Virus record (IMG/VR): IMGVR_UViG_3300014502_000001
Coordinates: 1 to 64,000 of that record
Reading direction: 5' to 3' (one strand)
Length of the DNA stretch: 64,000 nt
From: a virus
Shown: positions 57,028 through 64,000 of the stretch, in pieces
Layout of the letters: each line of letters opens with the position of its first letter
How positions within the stretch are numbered: position 1 is the stretch's first letter
Notes under the pieces: model-generated
Told to the model about the DNA's origin: nothing
The model's input: the letters and a program-made list of their open reading frames with translations, nothing else
Database searches by the model: none
Position numbers and translations under genes: made by a program

Positions 57028-57356
57028 AGCGTTTCTCCTTCATATCTTTTGGTTAGCTCTTTGCGTACCTCAGCCCATACCGACTGAAATACTTTTGACG
57101 AGCAGCAATCGCTGCGCAGCAGAACGTGAGTCAGCTCGTGGGCGATGCTGTCGGTGACGTCCGTCACATTTTTGTTGTAGCTTAAATTGATGAATATGGA
57201 AACAGCCGCGCCGTTGCGTTCCACCGCGCTCCGGATATTTGCCGGCAGCGCCGTGGTGCTTGCGTGAATGGAAATGACCACGTCTTCGCTCAGGCGCTCT
57301 TTTACCATCGTCGCGCAGAGCTCTTGGAGTCGCAGCCATTTAATATTGTTGTTCAT
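57024..57356 (-). CDS. HExxH metallopeptidase-like protein
   Basis: ATG 57356 (MNNNIKWLRLQELCATMVKE) gives 110 residues. The zincin motif is IAHELTHVLLRSDCC (HELTH at about 74-78), after a strand with VSIFINLSY. It is short for a full protease, but the motif with upstream strand is typical of minimal phage zincins. It is next to an amidotransferase and an amidoligase, so it may act on the same peptide or protein. Confidence 0.68.
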   Translation of the reverse strand: MNNNIKWLRLQELCATMVKERLSEDVVISIHASTTALPANIRSAVERNGAAVSIFINLSYNKNVTDVTDSIAHELTHVLLRSDCCSSKVFQSVWAEVRKELTKRYEGETL

Positions 57357-57363
57357 GACGTCC

Positions 57364-58173
57364 TCACTTTCCGCCGTACCGCACGTTGGCAAAAACATTG
57401 TAGTCCGGTCGGCGAGCCGTATCGATTTTTTTCTTATCGGGCCAGCTATTTTTGTCGGGCCAGCTGAACGACGGCTTTGGGGTGAAATACTTATTGTCGT
57501 CATCCCGGTCCTGACTATATTTGAAATAGGTGGGATGGATGTTGGCCACCGCCGCCGTAACAACCGCGCTTTTTTTGCAGCCGTGCTGGATCGTATAAAG
57601 GCGCGGAAGCCAAGCTAAGCTTGAGAACTTGACTCCATTCCGATTTTCGAACGGCCCGATCAGCCGCATGGTCTTGACGCTGAAAACTGCCACACGACTT
57701 CCATGCGAGCAGTCGTTCAGACCATCAGGGCTCAGCGCTTGGACTAGGGCTAGCACCCGCGAGTCGCTCATGGGAAGTTTGTCCACCTTTTCGGCCCACA
57801 GCGGTCCGAGATTGTCACCCAGGATTTTCAGCGCCGCGTCCCACTGGACAAAGACGCCGTTATGGAAAAGCGCCGACTGCGTGCCCTTATAAGATAAAGG
57901 TAGTGAGCCGTGCTTGTCGCACAGGTACGGGTGAGTGAGCTCCTGGCAGACGCCGCCGTGAGTGGCCCAGCGGAAATGAACCACGTGCGGGAAAGGAAGC
58001 TTTGCGCCGTAGTAGAATTCCTCAAAGTCCCTGCGCTTCATGAATCCCTTTTGGTAAAGGACTTCATTTCCTTCCCGCCACGCCGCGCCCGCGCCGTGGG
58101 GATTGTTGTCCCAGATGGCCTTGACCTCATCTCGGCTCAACCGCCGCTTTTGGCATACCGCGATAACACACAT
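57364..58173 (-). CDS. Class II glutamine amidotransferase-like (Ntn) enzyme
   Basis: A 269-residue protein that begins MCVIAVCQKR, placing a Cys at position 2 as the nucleophile, with NPHGAGAAW, VVHFRWATHGG, HPYLCDKHGS and ALFHNGVF, the order seen in class II glutaminase domains. The enzyme would release ammonia from glutamine. The adjacent amidoligase could use it to aminate a peptide or small acid. It is 3 bases downstream of that gene. Confidence 0.82.
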   Translation of the reverse strand: MCVIAVCQKRRLSRDEVKAIWDNNPHGAGAAWREGNEVLYQKGFMKRRDFEEFYYGAKLPFPHVVHFRWATHGGVCQELTHPYLCDKHGSLPLSYKGTQSALFHNGVFVQWDAALKILGDNLGPLWAEKVDKLPMSDSRVLALVQALSPDGLNDCSHGSRVAVFSVKTMRLIGPFENRNGVKFSSLAWLPRLYTIQHGCKKSAVVTAAVANIHPTYFKYSQDRDDDNKYFTPKPSFSWPDKNSWPDKKKIDTARRPDYNVFANVRYGGK

Positions 58174-58175
58174 AA

Positions 58176-59324
58176 TTATCTCCCTTGGCCGTCACGCGTC
58201 AGAGCCGTGATAAGCCTGTTTTGAAATTCGTTGGCCTGAGCCGTCGTGCAAGTACCCATGCGGAAGGCGCGAGGAACACCAACCGATGCCCGCCCGTCGT
58301 TCATATTCCAATAAGCGTTGGCCTGAGAAACCAAATTCATGGATTCGATCGAACCGGGAGTGCCCACAAACGTGGTTGCCCAACCGCGATCCTCGCGCAG
58401 CCCGAAAAGGTTAAGCTCAAGATTCCTGCTAGGCCGCACCCGCGCTAGCGCCGTGCGCACACGAGTGGCAACCGCCGGAAGCCACTCATCGCTGAAATTG
58501 ACTCGTACCGAATTCGCCTCAGTACCAGGCTCCACGCCCGTAGTGTGGTGCGGTGCGGGCACCGACCAGAGCGCCATCAGATCCTTACAGCTCCGGTCGG
58601 CCAGGTCATCAGCGATGCAGCGGCGGAAGGCGCTCAGGTCAGCCGTGCTGATCCGGGCGATCCGTTTGTAATCCGAGTCGGAAGGAGTGGACTCATAAGT
58701 GATTTTGTCGTGGACCAAGCACATCCAAAAAATGCGCTTGACCATTTTCAGAACGGTCTCAGCCATTTCCTTATTCCGCCACAGGTTAGTGGGCGGAACG
58801 CGGTACTCAACACCCCAGGTCTGCCGCCGCCACGCGCCGAGGCTGTCATAGCCCGAGCCGCGCCGCGCTGAGCCAGCCAGATCGCGCAGAGGCTTGCCGA
58901 TGAAATCGTCCAGCACCTTTACGATCTCATTCATCTGGCCGTCGTTGAGATATACGCTTGTCTCTTCCTTGAGGCCCAGGTGGATATGGCCACCCAGCGA
59001 ATATCGATCGCCTCGGATGCTCAGCGTGTAATTGGCATAGCGCCTATTAAAGCCACGCAGCAGCCGCGCAAAGTCGTGAACCACGCGCCGAGTGGAATGA
59101 TGAAAACGCGGGCGGAACTCAACCTGGTCGCCGGAGCCGTCCACTCCGATCTGAGCATGGGTGCCGCCGCTGACCAAACGGCTAGCGCTGACGACCCGCT
59201 GACTGGAACGCTCCATCAGCTCAAACTCAGGATCCGCTCCAACCGTAATCTGGCTGGCCGAAAGGCTGCGCAGCTTAGGAGCCTGGTCCTCCGTCTTCCG
59301 AATGTTACGAGTGACTTTTGGCAT
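58176..59324 (-). CDS. Amidoligase (COOH-NH2 ligase type) of phage family
   Basis: A 382-residue protein. The ATP-grasp-like/glutamine-synthetase-like ligase signature of phage amidoligases is present: VGADPEFELM, IGVDGSGDQVEFRP, LSIRGDRYSLGGHIHLG, RRQTWGVEYRVPPTNLW and later ELNLFGLRED. Such enzymes form amide or peptide bonds and are often encoded beside class II amidotransferases, as here. It is the first gene of its train, behind a strong promoter with GGGAGG. The substrate is unknown. Confidence 0.82.
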   Translation of the reverse strand: MPKVTRNIRKTEDQAPKLRSLSASQITVGADPEFELMERSSQRVVSASRLVSGGTHAQIGVDGSGDQVEFRPRFHHSTRRVVHDFARLLRGFNRRYANYTLSIRGDRYSLGGHIHLGLKEETSVYLNDGQMNEIVKVLDDFIGKPLRDLAGSARRGSGYDSLGAWRRQTWGVEYRVPPTNLWRNKEMAETVLKMVKRIFWMCLVHDKITYESTPSDSDYKRIARISTADLSAFRRCIADDLADRSCKDLMALWSVPAPHHTTGVEPGTEANSVRVNFSDEWLPAVATRVRTALARVRPSRNLELNLFGLREDRGWATTFVGTPGSIESMNLVSQANAYWNMNDGRASVGVPRAFRMGTCTTAQANEFQNRLITALTRDGQGR

Positions 59325-59345
59325 TTTCTTTTCCTCCCGAGTATG

Positions 59346-59373
59346 ATTATACTCCGTTATTAACAGGAGTCAA
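59346..59373 (-). promoter_or_regulatory. Promoter of the amidoligase train
   Basis: Minus-strand TTGACT, 16 bases and TATAAT, about 25 bases before the amidoligase ATG. The -35 box lies within the second copy of the 25-bp element, and another 16-bp partial copy follows upstream at 59393-59408. Confidence 0.75.
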
Positions 59374-59408
59374 GTGGATTCCAGCCTATTGGGTGGATTC
59401 CAGCCTAT
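59366..59408. repeat. 25-bp promoter element, copy 2, plus half copy
   Basis: 59366-59390 equals the element at 55260-55284 except one base. Two bases later, 59393-59408 repeats GTGGATTCCAGCCTAT exactly. Three sites in two regulatory gaps suggest a phage activator or repressor that controls both trains. Confidence 0.8.
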
Positions 59409-59439
59409 ATACTGCTGAAAATAAATGAGATAAAAAGAT

Positions 59440-59466
59440 GTGAAAATTTCACAATTTTACTTGTGA
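59440..59466. repeat. Inverted repeats in the gap above the amidoligase promoter
   Basis: A near-palindrome GTGAAAATTTCAC (59440-59452) overlaps an exact inverted repeat TCACAA-6-TTGTGA (59449-59466). Together they occupy the AT-rich part of the 166-base gap between the GIY-YIG gene and the amidoligase gene. They resemble operators; no adjacent T run supports a terminator. No protein gene is visible in this gap. Confidence 0.6.
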
Positions 59467-59490
59467 ATTTGGGGAGGAATTCTGTAAATT

Positions 59491-59955
59491 TTAGGCTATA
59501 TACGGCTGATGATTCTTGCGCCAGACCTTTAGCTTAGTCTGCCATTCGGATTTTTCTTTTCTTCTTTGCCTGGAACACGAATCTTTTTCAGATAGAAAAT
59601 TTTTTCTGTAATATGCAGTCAGCAAAGCCTGATAATGTTTCCGACAGTTCTTGCGATTAGCAGTGAACGCTCCCTGGCCGCCGCTTGTTGAATTGACTAA
59701 ATTATATCCAAGCTCTATATATTTCTTGATCTGCTCTTTTTCCGTTACACCCCAAACAGCATTAGATTTTAGCAAACATATTTTAATCTTATGTCCTTTG
59801 TCAGTGACTGATCTTATCCACTCATTACAGCTATTCGCGCCCGTCACCAGGATGTGCTGTTTCAGTCTCTCCTCTAACAATCTGCTGGTCTGTCCAATAT
59901 ATCGCATAGCAGAATTACCAGGCTCTGTGGAATAGAGGAAATAAACTTTGGTCAC
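59491..59955 (-). CDS. GIY-YIG homing endonuclease
   Basis: A 154-residue nuclease starting at GTG 59955. The signature is VYFLYS, then MRYIGQTSRLLEERL, then IKICLLKSNAVW and LGYNLVNSTSGGQG, followed by a basic C-terminal DNA-contact tail without clear NUMOD repeats. It is related to the 234-residue enzyme at 0.1-0.8 kb. There is no ribosome-binding site, and the promoter's -10 box is only 7 bases upstream, so translation is probably leaderless. Confidence 0.9.
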   Translation of the reverse strand: MTKVYFLYSTEPGNSAMRYIGQTSRLLEERLKQHILVTGANSCNEWIRSVTDKGHKIKICLLKSNAVWGVTEKEQIKKYIELGYNLVNSTSGGQGAFTANRKNCRKHYQALLTAYYRKNFLSEKDSCSRQRRKEKSEWQTKLKVWRKNHQPYIA

Positions 59956-60004
59956 GATCTGATTATAACTATTACACGAATATATTACAACCAGATCGTG
60001 ACCA
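59949..60004. promoter_or_regulatory. Promoter inside a 13-bp inverted repeat
   Basis: Arms TGGTCACGATCTG (59949-59961) and its exact complement (59992-60004) flank 30 bases that hold TATAAT (59962-59967) and a -35-like TTGTAA (59985-59990) with 17 bases between. The GTG of the endonuclease lies in the left arm. The arrangement suits autoregulation by protein binding to the inverted repeat, or a structured mobile-element border. Confidence 0.7.
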
Positions 60005-60020
60005 GCAAATGGAAGCAGAT

Positions 60021-60275
60021 TCAGCCGCCGACGCGGGCGGAGTGCCTCATATTGTCACGTACCACTGAGAGAAATCTGTCCAGCTCATTTTTGGCTTTTC
60101 TGAGATGGCAGATTGTCTCTTCATAAACCGTTCCAACGCCCACTAGCTTTGCATAGTCCATGCCAAGCTTTGTTTCCAGTTCTTTGTTGCGCAGCCGCAT
60201 TTGCTCCAGCGTCTCGTTCACAAAGCGAACCTGCGCCAGCGCAAGCTGCTCCGCCTCAGGCAGCGAGATTGTCAT
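60021..60275 (-). CDS. Unknown helical protein, 84 residues
   Basis: A coiled-coil-like helical protein (EAEQLALAQVRFVNETLEQM, then LRKAKNELDRFLSVVRDNMR). Lies between the endonuclease and the glycoside hydrolase. May be a chaperone or small structural protein of the tail genes. No family recognised. Confidence 0.62.
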   Translation of the reverse strand: MTISLPEAEQLALAQVRFVNETLEQMRLRNKELETKLGMDYAKLVGVGTVYEETICHLRKAKNELDRFLSVVRDNMRHSARVGG

Positions 60276-60289
60276 TATTCACCCCTTCA

Positions 60290-61672
60290 TTATTTTCCCG
60301 CTAAAGCTTTCAGCACGTTCCACGGATCGCTGTCGGGATTGGCAGCATCACCAGCGAGAGCATTATCGATAGACTCCCACAGTGGGTCTTTATTCTCGCC
60401 GTAGTTGTTGAAGAAGTTGTAATCCTGAATTACTTCGGAAATGAAAATGCTGTACATTTCCTTGGCTTGCGGAACGGTTGGTCCGGTTGACCAGCCGGAG
60501 AAATGACCTTGGGCCAGTGGGTCCTGGCTGTCACCATCAATGCGAATAGGCCAGCCCATTGTTTTAGCCTGCCCAATCATTTTTCTCAGCGACTCCGGAC
60601 TGTTGGGCAAATGCCATTCAACGCGCAGTCCGGGATAATCCTTGAACAGCACAGGCATGAACAGGGTCATGTCATGCGCGCCAGCGGCTGAAATGATAAT
60701 CTTGTTGTTAGCCGCGCCCGCCGCTGAAACATTCTGCACAAACCATCGCAGAAAATCTCCAAAGATTTTGTCGTTCTGCTCTTTGGTCTCATAGGATTCT
60801 TGGCCACGGCTGACCTCGTTGGTGCTGATCTCGTACTGGACGCCCGAGGAGACAATCCTTTTAGTGATCCACTGAAAATAAATACCCATGTATTCTTTCT
60901 GGGTTCCGGTGTCCGCGCCGAAGCCACCAAACATGCCGCCCGTATGGATGCGGAGGCCGTGCTTGATGCTGCCGTCCAGTCCGAAATATTCGCCCGGATC
61001 ACTAGCGCTCTCAGCACCGATATGCTGATGGCAAACGATCCACGGGTGATGCCTAGAATCCCAAGGAGCGTTAGGACCTGAGTAATTCAATCCACAAGCG
61101 ATTGAAACATTGAGCAGGATATCTCGTTCCTTACAGAGCTGAATAAGATAATCCAGCTTGTCGATGAAATTGGGATCCCAAGGCTCGCCATATTCGTCGG
61201 ACTGCGCAATCGTAAAGACCGGAAAATGCTCATCACCGAATTTAGGCTCAGTGAAATATCCCACAATCTTATAGACTGTATTTTTCCAGCCTTCTACTGG
61301 AGCAATGCCCCAGACATCATTCAGCATGATGCGCAAGCGCGAGCCTTTATATTTTACCATCTTGTCCACGTATTGTTTCATCTGGGGTTTGCTCCAGGCA
61401 TAAAGATGATAGGAGTCCAGGCCAATACGAGGAATAGACTGATCTGCTTTTTCAATCGGCGGCGTGGGCGGAATGACTGAGTGCATTTTGCAGATCTCAG
61501 CAGGAGCCGCTTGGTCGGCGGGCGGCTTAGCGTCCTTGTAATATCTGCGATCCGCCTTGTGAGGACAGGCCGGATTGGACAGGAACAGTGGATTGTCCAG
61601 GCAGATGTTCACGACGACCGTGGGACGCTTGGGACAGAACCATCCAAGATGCTTACAGAACCAATTGCTCAT
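60290..61672 (-). CDS. TIM-barrel glycoside hydrolase (probable tail depolymerase)
   Basis: A 460-residue protein. After an N-terminal Cys/Pro-rich segment (1-80), the catalytic domain shows clan-A-like strands: RLRIMLNDVWGIAPVEGW, ILLNVSIACGLNYSG, the acid/base-type VQYEISTNEVSRGQ (Glu following Asn), and RVEWHLPNSPE with GWPIRIDGDSQDP. This fits a cellulase-like (GH5-type) barrel that degrades a host surface polysaccharide. It precedes the fibre-like genes, so it is likely a tail component. The exact family is not certain. Confidence 0.72.
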   Translation of the reverse strand: MSNWFCKHLGWFCPKRPTVVVNICLDNPLFLSNPACPHKADRRYYKDAKPPADQAAPAEICKMHSVIPPTPPIEKADQSIPRIGLDSYHLYAWSKPQMKQYVDKMVKYKGSRLRIMLNDVWGIAPVEGWKNTVYKIVGYFTEPKFGDEHFPVFTIAQSDEYGEPWDPNFIDKLDYLIQLCKERDILLNVSIACGLNYSGPNAPWDSRHHPWIVCHQHIGAESASDPGEYFGLDGSIKHGLRIHTGGMFGGFGADTGTQKEYMGIYFQWITKRIVSSGVQYEISTNEVSRGQESYETKEQNDKIFGDFLRWFVQNVSAAGAANNKIIISAAGAHDMTLFMPVLFKDYPGLRVEWHLPNSPESLRKMIGQAKTMGWPIRIDGDSQDPLAQGHFSGWSTGPTVPQAKEMYSIFISEVIQDYNFFNNYGENKDPLWESIDNALAGDAANPDSDPWNVLKALAGK

Positions 61673-61674
61673 TG

Positions 61675-61860
61675 CTATCTCCTATAGGCAAGAAATACTG
61701 GAATGATAATCCCGACCACAATAAACAGAACTATGGCCAGGACTCTCCCTGACTGATGTGGCGCTGTTAGCTCTGAGATAGAGGCATAACACCCTGTCAT
61801 AGGCAGCAGCACCACCACAGGCCATTTCAATTGCTTGCGCAACTGACTTTTGAATATCAC
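61675..61860 (-). CDS. Small lipoprotein-like membrane protein
   Basis: A 61-residue protein beginning at GTG 61860 after AGAGGA. The first hydrophobic segment ends in MTGC, a plausible lipobox with Cys24. A second helix (VLAIVLFIVVGIIIPVFLAY) closes the protein. A lipoprotein with a second membrane helix is unusual; it may be a spanin-like or superinfection-exclusion protein. Role unproven. Confidence 0.55.
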   Translation of the reverse strand: MIFKSQLRKQLKWPVVVLLPMTGCYASISELTAPHQSGRVLAIVLFIVVGIIIPVFLAYRR

Positions 61861-61894
61861 TTAGTCCTCTGATCTGGAATAATTGTTAGAAGCA

Positions 61895-61924
61895 GGGCTG
61901 ACAGCCCAACTGGACTGCCAGCCC
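61895..61924. terminator. Hairpin between small genes, possible terminator
   Basis: In the 86-base gap between genes ending at 61947 and starting at 61860, GGGCTG can pair with CAGCCC at two positions (61902-61907 or 61919-61924). It could form a compact or an extended stem. The minus strand has only a short T-poor run after it, so termination would be weak at best. Nothing else was found in this gap. Confidence 0.35.
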
Positions 61925-61946
61925 CACCATGCGTCGCGCTCTCCCG

Positions 61947-62258
61947 TCAAACGCCCGGTTCGGCAGGAGTGTTGGCGACGACCGCAGCGGCCAGGTTGTC
62001 GGCGGACGTCTTCAAAGAATCAGCGAGAGCCTGAATCTTTGCAGGGTCGTCCTTGATCGCAACCAGCTCGGTCGCGATTCCTTGAATGAGGACGAGCGCG
62101 GACTGCTCAGCGTCTTCATTCGCTTTGACCTGGAGTGTGAGGGCATCGAGTTCCTTGGACATTTGTATCTCCTTTCGCTGGATGGATTCCAGAATAGCCA
62201 AAATCCTGTCCAGCTTATTTTGTGACGCGTCTTCGTGAATATGAATGTGGATATTCAT
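61947..62258 (-). CDS. Small helical protein, His-rich N-terminus
   Basis: A 103-residue protein starting MNIHIHIHEDASQNKLDRIL, then a long amphipathic coiled-coil helix (QMSKELDALTLQVKANEDAE) and an Ala-rich tail. It is a typical small tail/neck or chaperone-like protein without a unique family. Function unknown. Confidence 0.65.
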   Translation of the reverse strand: MNIHIHIHEDASQNKLDRILAILESIQRKEIQMSKELDALTLQVKANEDAEQSALVLIQGIATELVAIKDDPAKIQALADSLKTSADNLAAAVVANTPAEPGV

Positions 62259-62269
62259 AGTTGTTCTCC

Positions 62270-62815
62270 TTACTTTCCTTTGGCCTCAAAGCTTATAACT
62301 TCGGGCTGCTTGTTTGCTTGAGCTCGTGTCTTATATACACTAACACCAAGGCCGGCAATGCTAATTATTATTGCGATTATCATGGACGTTTGTGATGCTT
62401 TTCCTGTGGCTACATCGCGGATCTTATTCAGCTCATCCAGATTTGTCTGAATCTTATTCATAATAAGGGTCAGCTCAGCTCTGGTAACAAAAGTTGCGCT
62501 CTGGTCTTTAAGTGTAGCACGAAATTCATTCATGCCAGTCAAGCGTTCGTTCATCGTGGCCTCGGCTTTATCAATAGCCCGCTGAGTCTCGGTGAACCGA
62601 AGATCGATGTACTCTCGCAGAGTAGGATTCTGCGTCATAGGAGCATTAAGCTCTGCGGCAAGGATCTGTGTCGACTCGGAGCTCCAGGAAATTGGGTATT
62701 TTTCACTCCCAAAATAGGATCCTCCGAAAAGTGCAGAAGCTGTATGAAACAACACAGATCCAAGAATAACCGAGAGCAGACCGGCCATAAAAGCTTTTAT
62801 ATTGTTAGACCTCAT
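62270..62815 (-). CDS. Coiled-coil protein with two membrane helices
   Basis: A 181-residue protein: an N-terminal membrane helix or signal (AFMAGLLSVILGSVLFHTAS), a coiled-coil region (about 75-135 with RFTETQRAIDKAEATMNERL) and a C-terminal membrane helix (SMIIAIIISIAGLGVSVY). This double anchor with a central coiled coil resembles the 274-residue protein at 2.1-2.9 kb and would suit spanin-like or signal-arrest proteins. Confidence 0.68.
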   Translation of the reverse strand: MRSNNIKAFMAGLLSVILGSVLFHTASALFGGSYFGSEKYPISWSSESTQILAAELNAPMTQNPTLREYIDLRFTETQRAIDKAEATMNERLTGMNEFRATLKDQSATFVTRAELTLIMNKIQTNLDELNKIRDVATGKASQTSMIIAIIISIAGLGVSVYKTRAQANKQPEVISFEAKGK

Positions 62816-62822
62816 TTGCTCC

Positions 62823-63692
62823 TCACCACTCTACCGACATAAGATTGAATTTCAGACTTTTCGGCTCATCAACCATTATCCAGATGCAAGGCCAAAGACC
62901 TATGAATGGAATATCCGCAGAAACCGTTGCCACGACAGCCCCATTAATTTTGTAGACGACCGTGGTCGCGGTGGCGACAATCTCGAATTCATAGACAGTG
63001 TTTGGAAGAATGGTGATATTTGAATCTACTTCATTGTGTCCAGCTCCAGCTCTGGAACACGAGAAGAAATGACCACCATCATGTGACACGAAACAGAGAG
63101 CGTCGCTGTCGGGATAATCAGCGTCGTTTGCACCGGAAGTTCTCATTCCTAGCATGAAGCGCCAGTTGCTCACAGAGGCTTGAGTTTTCACTCTGCAAAA
63201 GAAAGAAAAGTTAAAGGAAGCTCTGACATGCTCCTGTGCCATATAAAGCGCTCCAGCTGGAGTGAAATCAGACCACAGCTCCCACAAAAAATCTGCATCC
63301 GGCGAGGATGTTTTTGATCCTGTTCCATGGATTGATGGTGCCAGGCAACCGTAGTAGTACATGGATCCCGGCTGGCTAGGACTAGGCATGACCACCAGTT
63401 TTCTTCTAGGAATAACTACAGCTGTGACTGGAGCAGAATATGGAGCTCTATTTTCCCAGCGTGCAAGAATAGCATTCCAGGTCAGGACGTTTGCTTCTGC
63501 TGGGGTGGGCACTTCCACGTCGGTCAGATCGTCAAGCTTTTGAGCACCGCCGCCGCTGGCTGGAACAGGAACGTGATCATCAACCTGGATTGTGGAAGTC
63601 TCGCCAGGAGCAAGCGTATGGGCTCTTCCAAGGTAATCGTAATACACCTGCATGATCAAACTGTGGTTGGTCACCGTCTGTGTGATAATCAT
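62823..63692 (-). CDS. Probable tail-fibre or receptor-binding protein (concanavalin-like)
   Basis: A 289-residue protein. The N-terminal part carries the PVPASGGGAQKLDDLTDVEV linker seen in phage fibre/appendage proteins. The C-terminal 170 residues have the alternating strands of a LamG/concanavalin-like fold (VRASFNFSFFCRVKTQASVS, VYEFEIVATATTVVYKINGA). The protein that continues past the right edge has the same domain type, so a tandem of related fibre proteins is likely. Confidence 0.7.
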   Translation of the reverse strand: MIITQTVTNHSLIMQVYYDYLGRAHTLAPGETSTIQVDDHVPVPASGGGAQKLDDLTDVEVPTPAEANVLTWNAILARWENRAPYSAPVTAVVIPRRKLVVMPSPSQPGSMYYYGCLAPSIHGTGSKTSSPDADFLWELWSDFTPAGALYMAQEHVRASFNFSFFCRVKTQASVSNWRFMLGMRTSGANDADYPDSDALCFVSHDGGHFFSCSRAGAGHNEVDSNITILPNTVYEFEIVATATTVVYKINGAVVATVSADIPFIGLWPCIWIMVDEPKSLKFNLMSVEW

Positions 63693-63701
63693 ATTTTTCT
63701 C

Positions 63702-64000
63702 CTATGCTCTGATTCCTCTCGGACGAATTGCCTTGAACCATTCCACATCACAGGATATGGCATGATAGGCTCCACCATCACTCCAATTTTTCAGACAGAA
63801 GCCTGCCCACCACGGCTGACTGCCGGCATAAATGTTTGTCCACGTGATAGGATTGCCGCCGTTCATCAACTGAGACCAGGACACTCCATCTGTCGATATC
63901 CAGAATGTAAATTGGTTCTTTACAATTCCTCCGATCATTCTGATCTTCAGATATATGGTTGTAGATGAGCTAGCAAATGTGCCGGGCAGGCCTGATGTAC
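63702..64000 (-). CDS. C-terminal part of a related fibre-like protein
   Basis: The frame is open from 64000 down to its stop at 63702, and its 5' end lies outside the window. The visible part (TTIYLKIRMIGGIVKNQFTF, then WISTDGVSWSQLM, WWAGFCLKNWSDGGAY) matches the concanavalin-like strands of the neighbouring 289-residue protein. It ends with CDVEWFKAIRPRGIRA. An ATG at 63938 is probably internal. Confidence 0.7.
   Translation of the reverse strand, partial: TSGLPGTFASSSTTIYLKIRMIGGIVKNQFTFWISTDGVSWSQLMNGGNPITWTNIYAGSQPWWAGFCLKNWSDGGAYHAISCDVEWFKAIRPRGIRA

Overview
The window is a continuous segment of a large tailed dsDNA phage (Caudoviricetes), with both ends cut inside genes. Every convincing gene, about 110 in 64 kb, lies on the minus strand, so transcription runs from high to low coordinates. 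Genes are packed tightly: many stop codons overlap the next start as ATGA or GTGA, and few gaps exceed 100 bases. A T4-gp20-like portal, a terminase ATPase/nuclease and gp46/gp47-, gp32-, UvsX- and UvsY-like genes suggest a T4-like core and probably a myovirus. The polymerase, however, is a bacterial-type Pol III alpha subunit rather than family B. The host cannot be fixed from this sequence. Sigma-70-type promoters are easy to see.

Layout in the direction of transcription. 64.0-60.0 kb: probable receptor/tail-fibre and surface proteins, including a concanavalin-like repeat protein and a TIM-barrel glycoside hydrolase, plus small membrane proteins. 59.9-59.5: a GIY-YIG homing endonuclease. 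59.3-55.4 and 55.2-50.3: two trains of mostly small genes, each behind a promoter that carries the same 25-bp element. The first begins with an amidoligase (COOH-NH2 ligase), a class II glutamine amidotransferase and an HExxH peptidase-like protein. 50.1-44.8: UvsW-like helicase, DNA-binding proteins and DnaB-type helicase. 44.8-40.0: nucleotide metabolism or modification (DUF1599-like protein, flavoprotein with MazG-like tail, nucleotidyltransferase-like protein, radical SAM/SPASM enzyme, ThyX). 39.1-34.5: Pol III alpha carrying an HNH-containing intein and a C-terminal family-4-like uracil-DNA glycosylase. 34.5-23.2: recombination and replication (UvsY-like, SSB, RecA/UvsX, FEN exonuclease, Mre11/Rad50-like pair, SLT lysozyme, MazG-like, RuvC-like, primase), then a sigma-like factor and a Mor-like regulator. 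23.2-19.8: small zinc-binding and unknown proteins. 19.8-7.3: packaging and head genes (TerL, portal, MuF) behind their own promoter. 7.3-0: small genes, GH25 endolysin, phosphoesterase, HAD-like phosphatase, two homing endonucleases and membrane proteins.

The most unusual part is 0.8-12.6 kb. The MuF head-morphogenesis protein is fused in one 918-residue chain to an ADP-ribosyltransferase-like module and a complete type IB topoisomerase. The next gene codes for a 755-residue chain with two ADP-ribosyltransferase-like modules around a ParB-like domain. The modules are separated by two short recurring peptides, EYGVxGMKWG and GSGNFGHxGQGTGEVGGS. The first also occurs alone in two small basic proteins. 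This looks like a system for attaching enzymes to the head so that they are packaged, and perhaps injected with the DNA; the attachment role is inference. A second possible system is the amidoligase/amidotransferase/peptidase set at 57-59.3 kb. Five homing endonucleases (two GIY-YIG, two free HNH, one HNH inside the intein) show heavy mobile-element traffic.
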